From Roseofilum casamattae BLCC-M143 (GTDB lineage: Bacteria; Cyanobacteriota; Cyanobacteriia; Cyanobacteriales; Desertifilaceae): a stretch of DNA of 64,000 nt. The DNA lies in contig NZ_JAQOSQ010000015.1 in NCBI RefSeq assembly GCF_030068455.1, positions 1 through 64,000 on the forward strand, in the 5' to 3' direction. Below the pieces are notes generated by a model. It made no database searches. It was not told the DNA's origin and saw nothing but the letters and a program-made list of their open reading frames with translations. How positions within the stretch are numbered: the first letter of the stretch is position 1; each line of letters begins with the position of its first letter. A program made the translations under genes and the position numbers. Shown in pieces: positions 24,573 to 34,302 of this stretch.

Positions 24573-27358
24573 GAAACTATGGCAGATTATCGGCAAACTA
24601 TCGGCGATTGCTTTTCATTGGAGTTGCCTTATTTGCATTGCTCTTTAGCTTAAACGTTCGAGCCATATCTGGGCGCGCAACACCCAATAATTCCCAAATA
24701 ACTCAACATTCTCTTTCCCAACGGCTAGATAACTTACAACAACAGCTAGAGATTGCCGAACGTAACGGAGATATTGCCAATCAAGGTATTGCCTTAAGCA
24801 ACATGGCACTCGCCTTACAAAAACAAGGAAAATGGCAATTGGCGCGAGAGAAGATCGATCGCGGTTTATTTTTGTTAGAGTCCCTATCTCCAACCCAGCT
24901 CAATCAAAAAAGTTACGCCCAAGCTCTCGATATTCAGGGCAAGTTATTTTCTGCACGAGGCGATTTTACCAGCGCTCTAGAAACCTGGAAAAAATCGGGA
25001 AAAATCTACCAAAATTTCAACTTAGAGCAGGAGAGCGATCGCAATATTATCTATCAAGTGCAAGGAATGAAAGAGTTGGCATTATACCAACCGGCATGTC
25101 ATCTCATTAACCCAATTATACTGGAAAAAATTAGGCGATCGGCAGAAAATCACGAGCAAAATTTCTCATTTTGTACGGGAGATATTACCGATGAGATGGA
25201 AAAAACGGAGATTGCCAAGAACCTCCAAACACTAGAGCGCGATCGCATGACAGCAAAGCAGTTACAGTTACTCGGAGATATTCTCCGTTTATCAAGAAAT
25301 CTTAATCTCTCAGAATTGGCGATCGAATCTGGATTAAACATGGCGACTCAATTGGGAGACGATAAATTAATTGAGTCTCTGAAATTAAGTTTAGGAAATC
25401 TATTTCGAGCGCAAGGCGATCGCGCGATCGCTAGAGCGAGATCGGCGAGTTCCGAAATCAGATTTAATTTTGAATTGTGTCCAACCATTGAGCTGAATTA
25501 CGACGCAAAAAATGCTTATCAAAAGGCGGTAGAAGCCTATAACTCAATTGCGAAAAATGATGCGATCGCCCTGCAAGCGAAGTTGAATTTATTGAGATTG
25601 AGTGCCATAGTAAATTCTGACGAAAAACTACTCGATAATCCTTCCGCGATCGTTGGTGAAATAGACACAATAACTGCTCGCAATCCTCTGCTCTTTAACT
25701 CTCAATTCGGAGAAACATTATTTCTCAACACAATTCAAACTAAAACCTGTCTGAAATCTAACGAAAAAATCCCCGATCTCTCCTGGGAAAATCTGGAGAA
25801 ACAATTACAAACAATTAGCGAAATATCCAAGACACGACAGGACTGGAAAACTCAATCCTATGCATTAGGATATCTTGGCAGAATTGATGAATTCCAAGAC
25901 AAACTATCCGAAGCAAAAGCGGTAACCGAACAAGCCTTATCGCTCTCCCAATCTCTGAATCTCAATGCCCCTGAATTAGCCTATCAATGGCAATGGCAAC
26001 TTGGCAGAATTTTAACCAAATCTAACTCAGATCGCCAGCAGGTTATTGCCGCATATCAAGCCGCATTCAACACCTTACAATCTCTACGTCAAGAATTAGT
26101 CAGCTCCAATCGAGATTTGCAATTTTCCTTTCGAGATGCGATCGAACCCATGTATCGTACCTATGTGGATTTACTGTTGCAATCTGCAGAACCAACACAA
26201 GAAGATTTAACACAAGCACGAGATGTTATTGAAGCCCTGCAACTTTCCGAACTCGATGACTTCTTTAACGATCCTTGTTTGATGCAGCAAAATATTCCCT
26301 TAGATGATATTATTCCCTCAGATACGGCTGTTCTTTATCCCATTTTACTCGATGACAAAATTGCCATAATCTATCGGCTTCCCAATGAGGAAATAAAATC
26401 TACAGTTCAGTTGATTGAAAATGCGGAAATGTTTTCGCGATCGCTCGCTGCTCTCCTCGGTAGTGCCAAAAACCACTCTAATGCCGAACGTTATCTCACA
26501 TTAAGTCAAAATATATATCCATATCTATTCCCCGAGCACCTCTTAACCGACTTAGAATCCGATCCCAACATCAACACTTTAGTCTTCGTCCTCGATGGGC
26601 AACTGCGCAATATACCCATGGCTTTATTACACGACGGAGAACGCTATCTTATTGAAAAATATGCAGTAGTTGTCGCTCCAGGCCTCAGCTTACTCGCACC
26701 TCACCAACTATCTTCCCGCGATCGACAACCTCTTCTTGGTGGCTTAACTGAAATAGCTCCCAGCTTTAGAGACGTAGAAGATCGATTTAGCCCTCTCGTA
26801 AATGCTTGGCAAGAGCTAAATAGTATCCGGGAAATATTTGATCGTGAAGTTGATTTAATTGTAAATGAAGACTTTACTCCAGAAGTCATAGAGACGAATA
26901 CACTACAACGCTATTTTCCTATTTTTCACTGGGTCACTCATGCTCAGTTTAGCTCCGATCTGGATGAAACCTTTATTTTCACTTGGGAAGACAAACTCAA
27001 GATTGAAGACTTAAGACAATTGATTCAAGCCAATAATAACTCTCAGCAAAAAAATATTGACTTACTCGTCTTAAGTGCTTGCCAAACGGCTGAAGGAGAT
27101 AATCGCGCGACACTTGGTTTAGCGGGTGTTGCCGTCAGAGCTGGTAGCCAAAGCACTCTCGCCACCCTCTGGGAGGTTAACGATAAATCCACAACGTCAT
27201 TTATGACCGAGTTTTACCGCCAACTGATCCGAGAGAAAAAATCCAAAGCGCAAGCCCTGCAAGCCGCTCAACTCTCGCTCTTGCAAGACACCATAGGTCA
27301 AGGATTAACCCATCCTGAATTTTGGGCTGCTTTTGTCTTAGTTGGAGACTGGCTCTAG
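24569..27358 (+). CDS. Exported TPR-CHAT caspase-like protein
   Basis: A 929-residue protein. A hydrophobic N-terminal signal (about 13-33, ending NVRA) suggests export; residues about 45-530 are TPR-like helices; the last 340 are a CHAT domain. The putative catalytic dyad is His791 in HWVTHAQF and Cys838 in LVLSACQTAEGD. The usual Gly after the His is Ala here. LAGVAVRAGSQSTLATLWEVND is the typical downstream stretch. CHAT proteins are caspase-clan peptidases. Coupling to the TpsB pore puts this one in the periplasm or outside. Its substrate, and whether it passes through TpsB, are unknown. Confidence 0.88.
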   Translation: MRNYGRLSANYRRLLFIGVALFALLFSLNVRAISGRATPNNSQITQHSLSQRLDNLQQQLEIAERNGDIANQGIALSNMALALQKQGKWQLAREKIDRGLFLLESLSPTQLNQKSYAQALDIQGKLFSARGDFTSALETWKKSGKIYQNFNLEQESDRNIIYQVQGMKELALYQPACHLINPIILEKIRRSAENHEQNFSFCTGDITDEMEKTEIAKNLQTLERDRMTAKQLQLLGDILRLSRNLNLSELAIESGLNMATQLGDDKLIESLKLSLGNLFRAQGDRAIARARSASSEIRFNFELCPTIELNYDAKNAYQKAVEAYNSIAKNDAIALQAKLNLLRLSAIVNSDEKLLDNPSAIVGEIDTITARNPLLFNSQFGETLFLNTIQTKTCLKSNEKIPDLSWENLEKQLQTISEISKTRQDWKTQSYALGYLGRIDEFQDKLSEAKAVTEQALSLSQSLNLNAPELAYQWQWQLGRILTKSNSDRQQVIAAYQAAFNTLQSLRQELVSSNRDLQFSFRDAIEPMYRTYVDLLLQSAEPTQEDLTQARDVIEALQLSELDDFFNDPCLMQQNIPLDDIIPSDTAVLYPILLDDKIAIIYRLPNEEIKSTVQLIENAEMFSRSLAALLGSAKNHSNAERYLTLSQNIYPYLFPEHLLTDLESDPNINTLVFVLDGQLRNIPMALLHDGERYLIEKYAVVVAPGLSLLAPHQLSSRDRQPLLGGLTEIAPSFRDVEDRFSPLVNAWQELNSIREIFDREVDLIVNEDFTPEVIETNTLQRYFPIFHWVTHAQFSSDLDETFIFTWEDKLKIEDLRQLIQANNNSQQKNIDLLVLSACQTAEGDNRATLGLAGVAVRAGSQSTLATLWEVNDKSTTSFMTEFYRQLIREKKSKAQALQAAQLSLLQDTIGQGLTHPEFWAAFVLVGDWL

Positions 27359-27365
27359 GCATCGC

Positions 27366-28436
27366 TTAATTTAATAATCGCTCGAGCTGGGTTGAGTTAT
27401 CAAGCTGTTCGGTTTGTTGGTAGAGTTGGTGCGCTCTCTCAAGTTGCTCTCGCGCTTGCTCTGGGTCTTTAAATAATTGGTAGAGTTCTCCTAAGCGAGC
27501 ACGAGCCAAAGCTTCTGCGGCTAAGTTCTGCTCTTGCACCGCTAAATCCACAGCGTTTAAATAAGCCTTTTCAGCAGGTTCTGTTTGTCCGACTCGCCAA
27601 TATAAATCGCCCAACTCTCGATGGAGATAACTCGATTCAGTATTTGGATCGATGAAATCGTTCAAGAATGCGATCGCTTCTGCCTGAAGAGAGTATTGTT
27701 TGTAAAGAGCAAGTTGTTGGCCGATTCTCTCGGGATTTCCAGAAGGTTGAAGATAGGGAGTTATTTCAGAAACTTTCTCTTCATCCAGAAGATGGAATGT
27801 TGTCATTGCTTTCTCTCCTGTATCCGCGGTTATCTTTAAGGTATATATCGGCCCGGATTCAAGGGGAGGATTTCCCAGATAGGTTAATTCTGTGGTTTCC
27901 GTTTCCGTTTCCCAGATCTTGCCTTCAATATCGTGTTCGATAATGACAGTATAATGACTAGCACCAGCAACCCTATTCCAAGCTAATTTTGGCTGGCGAT
28001 TTAACAATGCTGTTTCGCGAGGCGTAATAATGTCAAGATTCTTATGAGGGTCATTTCCGCCGCGACCGCAGTTGCGTTCTTTCGCATTATCGCATCGCAG
28101 AACCACAGCACATAAATTGTTTATGTCTAACTCAATTCCTGTCAATAGAGAATGTAATTCATTATCTGCCAAACATCGCAATCTAATATCTGATGCTAGA
28201 TCGGATTCAACCGTATGTTCTGCACACAAAATACTGCCTGTCGTTAGAGGCTGTTTTTCTTCTCCATTGTATTGAAATCCCGCACCATTTACTTGCTCAA
28301 TTTGAGCGATCGCAGTACATTGTTCGGCAGCCCGTGCTGCTAAATTACCATACCAAGTTTTCTCGGGCATCAGCAGAGAAGGAAAGGACAAAGTTACTCC
28401 AATTACCGAAATCCACAATAGTTGTCGTTGTCTCAT
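27366..28436 (-). CDS. Secreted FecR-like/Fn3-like protein with C-terminal TPRs
   Basis: A 356-residue protein that starts with a signal peptide (about 5-38). Residues about 40-125 look like a shortened FecR-type beta domain (IEQVNGAGFQYNGEEKQPLTTGSIL) with several Cys; residues about 140-225 resemble an Fn3-type sandwich (PKLAWNRVAGASHYTVIIE); the remainder forms about three TPRs. Such FecR-Fn3-TPR proteins often sit beside CHAT genes in cyanobacteria; a role as periplasmic partner or substrate adaptor is inferred. It follows the second CHAT gene by 52 bases on the same strand and ends eight bases from the convergent first CHAT gene. Confidence 0.6.
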   Translation of the reverse strand: MRQRQLLWISVIGVTLSFPSLLMPEKTWYGNLAARAAEQCTAIAQIEQVNGAGFQYNGEEKQPLTTGSILCAEHTVESDLASDIRLRCLADNELHSLLTGIELDINNLCAVVLRCDNAKERNCGRGGNDPHKNLDIITPRETALLNRQPKLAWNRVAGASHYTVIIEHDIEGKIWETETETTELTYLGNPPLESGPIYTLKITADTGEKAMTTFHLLDEEKVSEITPYLQPSGNPERIGQQLALYKQYSLQAEAIAFLNDFIDPNTESSYLHRELGDLYWRVGQTEPAEKAYLNAVDLAVQEQNLAAEALARARLGELYQLFKDPEQAREQLERAHQLYQQTEQLDNSTQLERLLN

Positions 28437-28488
28437 GTTTAAAATCCTCTCTGATTTGATAAATAACTCGGTTAACACATTCTGTTTT

Positions 28489-30315
28489 TCAAAGTTTTTT
28501 GCTTTGTCGTAATTTCATTTTACCCATCCGAATCCATTCCGCTTCATTGGCATGTTGATCTTGAGCATTTTGAACGCATAAGCTCCAATGATTTAAGCTC
28601 CTGTGCAGCTTTCCTTGAGCTTCTAAAACTTGCGCAAAGACACAATCGGCTAATCCTTCGTTGGGTTGAAGAATAATCGCTCTCTGCAAATGCTCTGTTG
28701 CTTCAGCATAATCCTCTAGTTTAATCGAGCTATCGATCTTGAATAGAGCAAATCCCAGGTGACTTCGCACCACATATTCCCCCATAGCATTCTCTTGAGA
28801 GATCATCCCCAAAAGGCATTGCCGCAGTAAGGCTTCTGCTTGACTAAATTGCTCGTTATCAACATAAGAAATCGCTTCTCCATGACAACCCCAAGGATTC
28901 CCCAGACGTTTAGATTTTCTATACATTTCTAGAGCTAACTCCTTTTCTTGAAGAAGATCGTAAATACCAGCTAGGTTATTTAGTGCTGAGGGTTGTTCCG
29001 GATGAATTTTCAGCGACAATTGGAAATAGGGAATTGCGCGATCGTGACGCTCTTGATTAATATAATGAGCACCAGCATTATTTAGGTAGGTAGCCACTTT
29101 GGGTCTCATCCAAAATTGAGAGAGAACTCCCATAGCAACTGCTAGGGCGATCGCGCCCCAGCGTCTCCGATTAAACAGAGTTGTCCTACGACTCGAACGA
29201 CGAGAACGGCCGTTTAAATCGTCCCACCTCGGAGAAATACAGTCGGGATGTTGCCAGACCACCGGCAACCAACTGGCACAAGGAAGACTCTTTTCCAGTC
29301 CTTGCAGTTGTTCTCGGGCTTCGCGTACCGAGGTCTCAAAGGATTTTCCGTCAGAGAAATTGAGCAGAAAGGCCAGTAAAAACTTCTGAGCGACTAAATC
29401 GGGCACTAAATCGCGCATGACAATCATTTGCGGAATGCGAGTTTCATCCAGTCGTCTGGCTAGAGCTAAACCGTCGCAGGAGTTAAAAATAGCCAACTTC
29501 AAACCGCGGTTAACCGCCTGGCGGAGACCGTACCAGATATCATCCAAGGTTAAGAAATCCGTCTCATTAATAAAAATCTTGCCAGCGTCTCCCTCCGTCT
29601 CGCTATGTCCGGCAAAAAAGAGAATATCCCAAGGCTGCTCCCACAAGCGATCGCTAATTTCCCCCGGTTGCGGTTCCACTAAAAACGTCACATCTGCATG
29701 AGGCAGATTCATTAAGGTCTGGCGATCGTGCTGCACGTCAATATCTTCAGAATGGCCTAAAATGGCTAAAATTCTCACCTTCCCTGTCGGCGCGGCCATT
29801 TCAACCGTCGAAGGTTCAAACTCAAGAGAGCTAAAGGCAATCTCCGCATCCGGATACTGTTGAAAGAGTTGCCAAGTATGCCAGGGAAGTTTTTGGATTT
29901 CCTCGCAGTTGGTGCGAATAGTAAAGCGAACCCGCTCCTCTGGCTGCAAGGCTTCGCGCATCTTCGTATCCAACTTCCGAAAACTCTCGCTCTCCAACCA
30001 TTGATTTAAGCGAACCGATACGCTTTGAGCAGACTGCTCGCAAGCCCGTACTTTCGCTTTGATCGTGCCATCTAACTTTAGCCCCTTCGGCTGCACCTGC
30101 CGAGAACTGGGCGCCCCTAAAACCCGATAGCGCTCCAACCAATGCTTCGCGATCTCCTGAGACAACTGTGGCTCGCATGGCAGAGCACCCGAGGACTTCA
30201 GCTTGGCGCGTTCCCCTTCTGGGCCGATCTCGAGTTGCACCTGAAAACCTTGGCGAGCCAAATCGCCATTCAAGTCCAGAACCACTAATTTTCCTATCCC
30301 TTCACTCTCCGTCAT
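28489..30315 (-). CDS. Membrane-spanning CHAT-TPR protein
   Basis: A 608-residue protein. The N-terminal 100 residues are a beta-rich domain; CHAT spans about 170-365 with His237 in FFAGHSET and Cys280 in LAIFNSCDG. A Arg-rich stretch precedes one membrane helix (about 387-402, ALAVAMGVLSQFW), and four to five TPRs follow. By the positive-inside rule CHAT is cytoplasmic and the TPRs periplasmic, the reverse placement of the exported CHAT protein next door. The start is put at the ATG preceded by GGGGGT at good spacing; two earlier ATGs exist. It is first in a two-gene minus-strand unit with the secreted FecR/TPR gene. Confidence 0.85.
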   Translation of the reverse strand: MTESEGIGKLVVLDLNGDLARQGFQVQLEIGPEGERAKLKSSGALPCEPQLSQEIAKHWLERYRVLGAPSSRQVQPKGLKLDGTIKAKVRACEQSAQSVSVRLNQWLESESFRKLDTKMREALQPEERVRFTIRTNCEEIQKLPWHTWQLFQQYPDAEIAFSSLEFEPSTVEMAAPTGKVRILAILGHSEDIDVQHDRQTLMNLPHADVTFLVEPQPGEISDRLWEQPWDILFFAGHSETEGDAGKIFINETDFLTLDDIWYGLRQAVNRGLKLAIFNSCDGLALARRLDETRIPQMIVMRDLVPDLVAQKFLLAFLLNFSDGKSFETSVREAREQLQGLEKSLPCASWLPVVWQHPDCISPRWDDLNGRSRRSSRRTTLFNRRRWGAIALAVAMGVLSQFWMRPKVATYLNNAGAHYINQERHDRAIPYFQLSLKIHPEQPSALNNLAGIYDLLQEKELALEMYRKSKRLGNPWGCHGEAISYVDNEQFSQAEALLRQCLLGMISQENAMGEYVVRSHLGFALFKIDSSIKLEDYAEATEHLQRAIILQPNEGLADCVFAQVLEAQGKLHRSLNHWSLCVQNAQDQHANEAEWIRMGKMKLRQSKKL

Positions 30316-30657
30316 ATCGACCCCCATCAACGCAATACGCTCCACTGTGAAGATGATGCTTCCCGGTCTATTCCTTGTCAATTCTGCGATCGAGCATAAC
30401 TTATCCTCAGCTCATTATACTCAGCTCGCTCGATCGCATTCTACAACTCTAGTCGAATCCTCTCGAACGTCAAGATCGCGATTGCAAGTTCTAGCCGCTC
30501 CAGTTAGAATCATGTGTGCATTCTCCTCTGGCTCGGTTCCATTTTCCTCCAGAGGACTGCGGACAAGCTGGATACTGAGGCGAGTGAACCTCAACATCAA
30601 AACCCATAACCAAATTCCTTATCAACAACTGAATTTAACTTATTTTAGGAGGAAAAC

Positions 30658-31161
30658 GTGACAGCAATTCGAGTGATTCCAGCCAGTGCCGCCGGTTCAA
30701 CCATGGGGGTTCATGTAATTATCCGACTCTTGTTTGACTATCGTCCTCATTTACTGAAACTCTTCAGAATCAAAAAACAAGACAACTCCGTTACCCGTTA
30801 TACCTTTATCGCGGTCTTTCGCGAACCGGGTTCGATCGGACAACTTGTGGCCTTCATTAATGAGTGGGGAACGGCCAGTGGAAATGAAGATGGGCAAGAT
30901 AATACAGCCGAAGCCTATGGGTTTTCCGAAATTATGACGACGATCAAACAACTGAAAATCCGGCTGCTTACTGTTGATTGGCATAATGACATTCATGAAG
31001 GCTGGAAACAGAAGCTAGAAGTCCGCAATGACCCTACTGTTCTGCGATATCGCCTCGATGACTGGCAAGGATGGTTGCTCGAGCAAATCGATAAGCCTTG
31101 GTTTCCCATGCAGCATTTACATGAGGACGATCTCGATTTTCGTTGGATGGAACACGACTAG
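30658..31161 (+). CDS. Unknown soluble protein beside the CHAT cluster
   Basis: A 167-residue protein with no recognised family. It begins at GTG after a strong TTAGGAGGAAAAC ribosome-binding site. N-terminal MTAIRVIPASAAGSTMGVHV is followed by a basic segment (RIKKQDN), then alternating strands and helices and an acidic, Trp-rich end (DDWQGWLLEQIDKPWF). No signal peptide or membrane helix. Divergent from the membrane CHAT gene with about 340 bases between the two starts; that interval has no other recognised feature. Possibly part of the CHAT module, but this is inferred from position only. Confidence 0.6.
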   Translation: MTAIRVIPASAAGSTMGVHVIIRLLFDYRPHLLKLFRIKKQDNSVTRYTFIAVFREPGSIGQLVAFINEWGTASGNEDGQDNTAEAYGFSEIMTTIKQLKIRLLTVDWHNDIHEGWKQKLEVRNDPTVLRYRLDDWQGWLLEQIDKPWFPMQHLHEDDLDFRWMEHD

Positions 31162-31223
31162 AGCGCGGTCATTAACGACTTAGATTGTTAGTATAGTTGA
31201 TTCAAAAACAGCAAGACATTTTT

Positions 31224-31262
31224 GTAGGGTCGTTTTTCCTCTGGGAAATGAAACGCCCCTAC
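31224..31262. terminator. Bidirectional hairpin between convergent genes
   Basis: gtagggtcgttt and aaacgcccctac pair with a single mismatch around a 15-base loop. It is the GTAGGGGCG-type repeat again, placed between two converging genes, so it may end both transcripts. Confidence 0.5.
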
Positions 31263-31265
31263 ATC

Positions 31266-31838
31266 TTATGAACCGGAACGAGGATAAAACTCAACAACAT
31301 CTTGCTTAATTTGTACGTCATACTGGCTGAAAAAATTATTACCGAGCAAGCCAATTTCCATCTGCGGCGCGATCGCCACGGGAACGTTTTCGGCAACGGC
31401 TCCATTCACCATAATCGATCGCACGTAGCCAATTTCAAATTCTACTTGGGAACCATCGGCGATGGTGCTGGTGACTGACTCGACGGGTTTGACTTGCAGG
31501 GTTTCTGCCATGGTTTGAGTAATCAGGGTCACGCTCGCTCCGGTATCGAACACCATGTCAAAGCTGCGATCGCCATTAAAAGTTACTCCGATGACTGGGG
31601 TTCCACCCAAGCGGCGTTTAATGGGCGCTCGAAATACCGCCACCGGTGCTGGAGTCGAGCGGGGAGAGAAAGTGCCCTCACAGACTCCATCGAGGGATAG
31701 AGAGCGCCCGGAAGAGGTGACAAAGAAACACCCTTCTATCTCCTGAGCTAGAGTCGCTTCTGGTGCGAGGAGGCGAGCAAAAAATAACACGCTCGGGACG
31801 ATCGCGCTGGCGATGGTTATCTTAGCTGTTGCTCTCAT
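31266..31838 (-). CDS. Retropepsin-like aspartic protease, secreted
   Basis: A 190-residue protein with an N-terminal signal peptide (about 10-31). The active-site motif is FDTGASVTLIT at about 99-109, followed by ADGSQVEFEIGYVRSIMVNG (flap and strand) and IGLLGNNFFSQYDV, the second conserved psi-loop element. Such single-domain bacterial proteases act as dimers like viral retropepsins; their periplasmic substrates in cyanobacteria are not known. It stands downstream of, and on the same strand as, the polysaccharide kinase gene, with 55 bases between. Confidence 0.82.
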   Translation of the reverse strand: MRATAKITIASAIVPSVLFFARLLAPEATLAQEIEGCFFVTSSGRSLSLDGVCEGTFSPRSTPAPVAVFRAPIKRRLGGTPVIGVTFNGDRSFDMVFDTGASVTLITQTMAETLQVKPVESVTSTIADGSQVEFEIGYVRSIMVNGAVAENVPVAIAPQMEIGLLGNNFFSQYDVQIKQDVVEFYPRSGS

Positions 31839-31893
31839 GCGATCGCGCTCCCTTCCTCTCTTAATTGACTTTATGGGATTCTAGCATTGTCTC

Positions 31894-34230
31894 TTAGATC
31901 TCGGGTTCGTTGGGAACATAGTTGCGGTAGTAGTAATCAACTCCCGTCGCAAATCCCTTGACCCCATTGGCAATCAAACCTAGAACCGAAACATAAGAGA
32001 TCTTCAAGTTATCCAAGACTTGATTCAGTTCCGAACGTCCGGTTTTGCCCAGAGCCACAACCAACAGCATTCCATCCGAGCGCTTGGCTAAAAGACTGCC
32101 ATCAGCCAATCCCAAACTTGGAGGGGTATCGTAAATGACTAAGTCAAATTCTGCTTGGAAGTGCTCGATCAGATTTTGCATTTTGCGCGACGAGAGCAGC
32201 TTAATCGGATCGGGGGGAACTTGTCCCGACGTCAAGATATACAAATTGTCTTCAACGGAGTGAATCACTTCGCGAGGTTCGATGTCGCTCGTAATAATGT
32301 TGCTCAGCCCGCGCAGATTGGGCAATCCCAAGCGAGTATGCAAAATAGGATGGCGCAGATCCGCATCCACGAGCAACACCCGCTGTCCCATGGCTGCGGC
32401 TGCCCGTGCTAAGTTCATAGATACTGTAGATTTTCCTTCCATCGGCAAGCACGAACTGATTGCCAAAGAGCGAATCGGAGTATCGGAACTGAGGAAGCGA
32501 ATATTCGTGTACAGAGAGCGGAATGACTCTAAAAATGGTGAAGAGTTGTAGTAACTTCCTTTCGATCGCAGTCCTAAACCGAGAGAGCGTTGCGGGCGTG
32601 GGGGAGAGGCAGCAGCAGCATCGGAACCCGCGGGAACACTGGCCTGAGATCGGGCGGCTCCTGGAGTTGAAATTGGTTTTAAGCCTCGTTTGAAGGGAAC
32701 GATTCCTAGCAGCGGTAAGCCAGTGAGGTCTTTGAGATCGTTGGTTGAATGGAACGCATTATCCATCTGTTCGGCAAGCAAGGCTGCTCCTACCCCCATC
32801 AACGTTCCTGCGACAATACCCAAAACCAGATTCCGGGGAATATTTGGAGAAATGGGACTGCCGGGTTGGTATGGCTCGGAAATTACTTCCCAAGATACGG
32901 ACTTCTGGGCAGCTTCGAGTTGTAAGGTTTGCCGAGTCTCTAGCAGCCGTGCCAAACTTTGGGTCGCTACATCCAATTTCAGTTGAATATCTGTATATTG
33001 CCGTGCTAGGGCTGGAATGGCAGAAAACTCTTGTTTGAGGCGCTCTTCTACTTGAGCCAAAGCCGACAACCGGACTTGAGTGACCTGAATCTGATTGGTG
33101 GTATCGACTAATTGCGTACTCAATCCGACAGAAATTGGAGTTAGCTCTCCTCCTCGTCGAGGCACGGATTTATCGCCAACGACTCGTTGGGCTTCGCGAT
33201 CGATTAATGGTAATAAGTTTTGTCGCTGCTCGAGTAGGGCTTGGATATTAGGACTCTCGCGCTGAAAGCGAACGGATTCTTCGGCAATAGTAGTTTCCAG
33301 TTCTAAGAGCTGGTCGAGCAGTTGTTGATAGCGCTCGGATTGACTCAGAGACGCGCCGGCCAGGGCTTCTTCGGGAGAGGTGCCTAACTGACGTTGCAAG
33401 ACCACATAGAGGGCTTGCAGCTCGGCTAATTGGGCTTGAGCCTCTTTTTCCTGCTTGCTGATCTCAATGAGCAATCTGGAAATATCGTTGCCTCTGAACT
33501 CGGGATCGATAACGCTATGAGCGGCTCGGAAGGTTTCTAGCTCGGCTTGGTATTGGTCAACTTGGCTGCGGACAATGGGGAGTTGGTCTTCGACAAACTG
33601 CACGACTCGTTGGATACTCATTTGCCGAAGCTGAGTTCCGTATAAGGAATATCCCGCCATCAGAGTATCTAAAACCGTTTTAATTTTCTCCGGTTCTGCC
33701 CCCTGGTAAGAGATGTTGAGGATTTTTGTGTAGCGCTCGCTATCTCCTAAGGCTTGTTCGATTTGCAAGCCACCGACTAGCTCTCCGTAACTGAAGTCGG
33801 GATAGTTGGCTTGCAGTTGCAGAGCTAGGGGTTCGAGCAAGCTTGGCGATCGCAATACTTCGATTTGCGTGGCGTAATCAAAACTCGGCCCCAAGCCCAA
33901 GCGCAATAGCTCTTTGGAATTATCATCTTCAGAGACCGGCTCCACTAACATCCGAAATCCGGCCTTATAGAGTGGAGGTTGGGTTAGGGCCCAAGCCCAA
34001 ATCGAACCGGTTACGGCGATCGCCACCCCCGCTAAAACCAGCCAACGCCGGCGCAGAATTCTCAACAGTTGCTTCGGGTCGAACTCTTCTGCTTCCGATG
34101 AGGCTACACCGGGAAGGGGCGGAATCGTTACGGGATAATATTTCGTACCATTTTGGCTATGGCCGTTTTGGCTATGCCCGTTCTGGCTATGGCCATTTTG
34201 ATTCGACTTAGGGGGAGTACCAGCGTGCAT
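31894..34230 (-). CDS. Wzc-like polysaccharide co-polymerase with tyrosine autokinase domain
   Basis: A 778-residue bacterial tyrosine kinase. The N-terminal Wzz region has two membrane helices (about 60-80 and 475-495) flanking a long periplasmic coiled coil. The cytoplasmic BY-kinase domain has Walker A in PMEGKSTVSMNLARA, Walker A' VLLVDADLRHP and Walker B DLVIYDTPP. The tail DYYYRNYVPNEPEI is a tyrosine cluster for autophosphorylation. It governs chain length and export of exopolysaccharide. The N terminus holds three NGHSQ tandem repeats. Start chosen at MHAGTPP; an ATG 12 codons upstream is possible. Wza-like protein is next upstream. Confidence 0.92.
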   Translation of the reverse strand: MHAGTPPKSNQNGHSQNGHSQNGHSQNGTKYYPVTIPPLPGVASSEAEEFDPKQLLRILRRRWLVLAGVAIAVTGSIWAWALTQPPLYKAGFRMLVEPVSEDDNSKELLRLGLGPSFDYATQIEVLRSPSLLEPLALQLQANYPDFSYGELVGGLQIEQALGDSERYTKILNISYQGAEPEKIKTVLDTLMAGYSLYGTQLRQMSIQRVVQFVEDQLPIVRSQVDQYQAELETFRAAHSVIDPEFRGNDISRLLIEISKQEKEAQAQLAELQALYVVLQRQLGTSPEEALAGASLSQSERYQQLLDQLLELETTIAEESVRFQRESPNIQALLEQRQNLLPLIDREAQRVVGDKSVPRRGGELTPISVGLSTQLVDTTNQIQVTQVRLSALAQVEERLKQEFSAIPALARQYTDIQLKLDVATQSLARLLETRQTLQLEAAQKSVSWEVISEPYQPGSPISPNIPRNLVLGIVAGTLMGVGAALLAEQMDNAFHSTNDLKDLTGLPLLGIVPFKRGLKPISTPGAARSQASVPAGSDAAAASPPRPQRSLGLGLRSKGSYYNSSPFLESFRSLYTNIRFLSSDTPIRSLAISSCLPMEGKSTVSMNLARAAAAMGQRVLLVDADLRHPILHTRLGLPNLRGLSNIITSDIEPREVIHSVEDNLYILTSGQVPPDPIKLLSSRKMQNLIEHFQAEFDLVIYDTPPSLGLADGSLLAKRSDGMLLVVALGKTGRSELNQVLDNLKISYVSVLGLIANGVKGFATGVDYYYRNYVPNEPEI
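34150..34201 (-). repeat. 15-bp tandem repeats in the kinase N terminus
   Basis: Units close to ttttggctatggccg encode Asn-Gly-His-Ser-Gln three times over, followed by a fourth Asn-Gly. The stretch is hydrophilic and probably disordered; its unit number may vary between strains. Confidence 0.7.
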
Positions 34231-34302
34231 GAATTCAGAACCTCTCACTTGAGACCAATGTAGCAATAAAACCGAGCATTGCAGAGTAATGTTAGGGTCA
34301 AT

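Noticed and set aside
30347-30661. 104-codon frame ahead of the 167-residue gene
   Set aside because: Ser/Arg-rich random-looking product; the GTG with TTAGGAGGAAAAC at 30658 is the better start, and the segment overlaps the CHAT promoter region.
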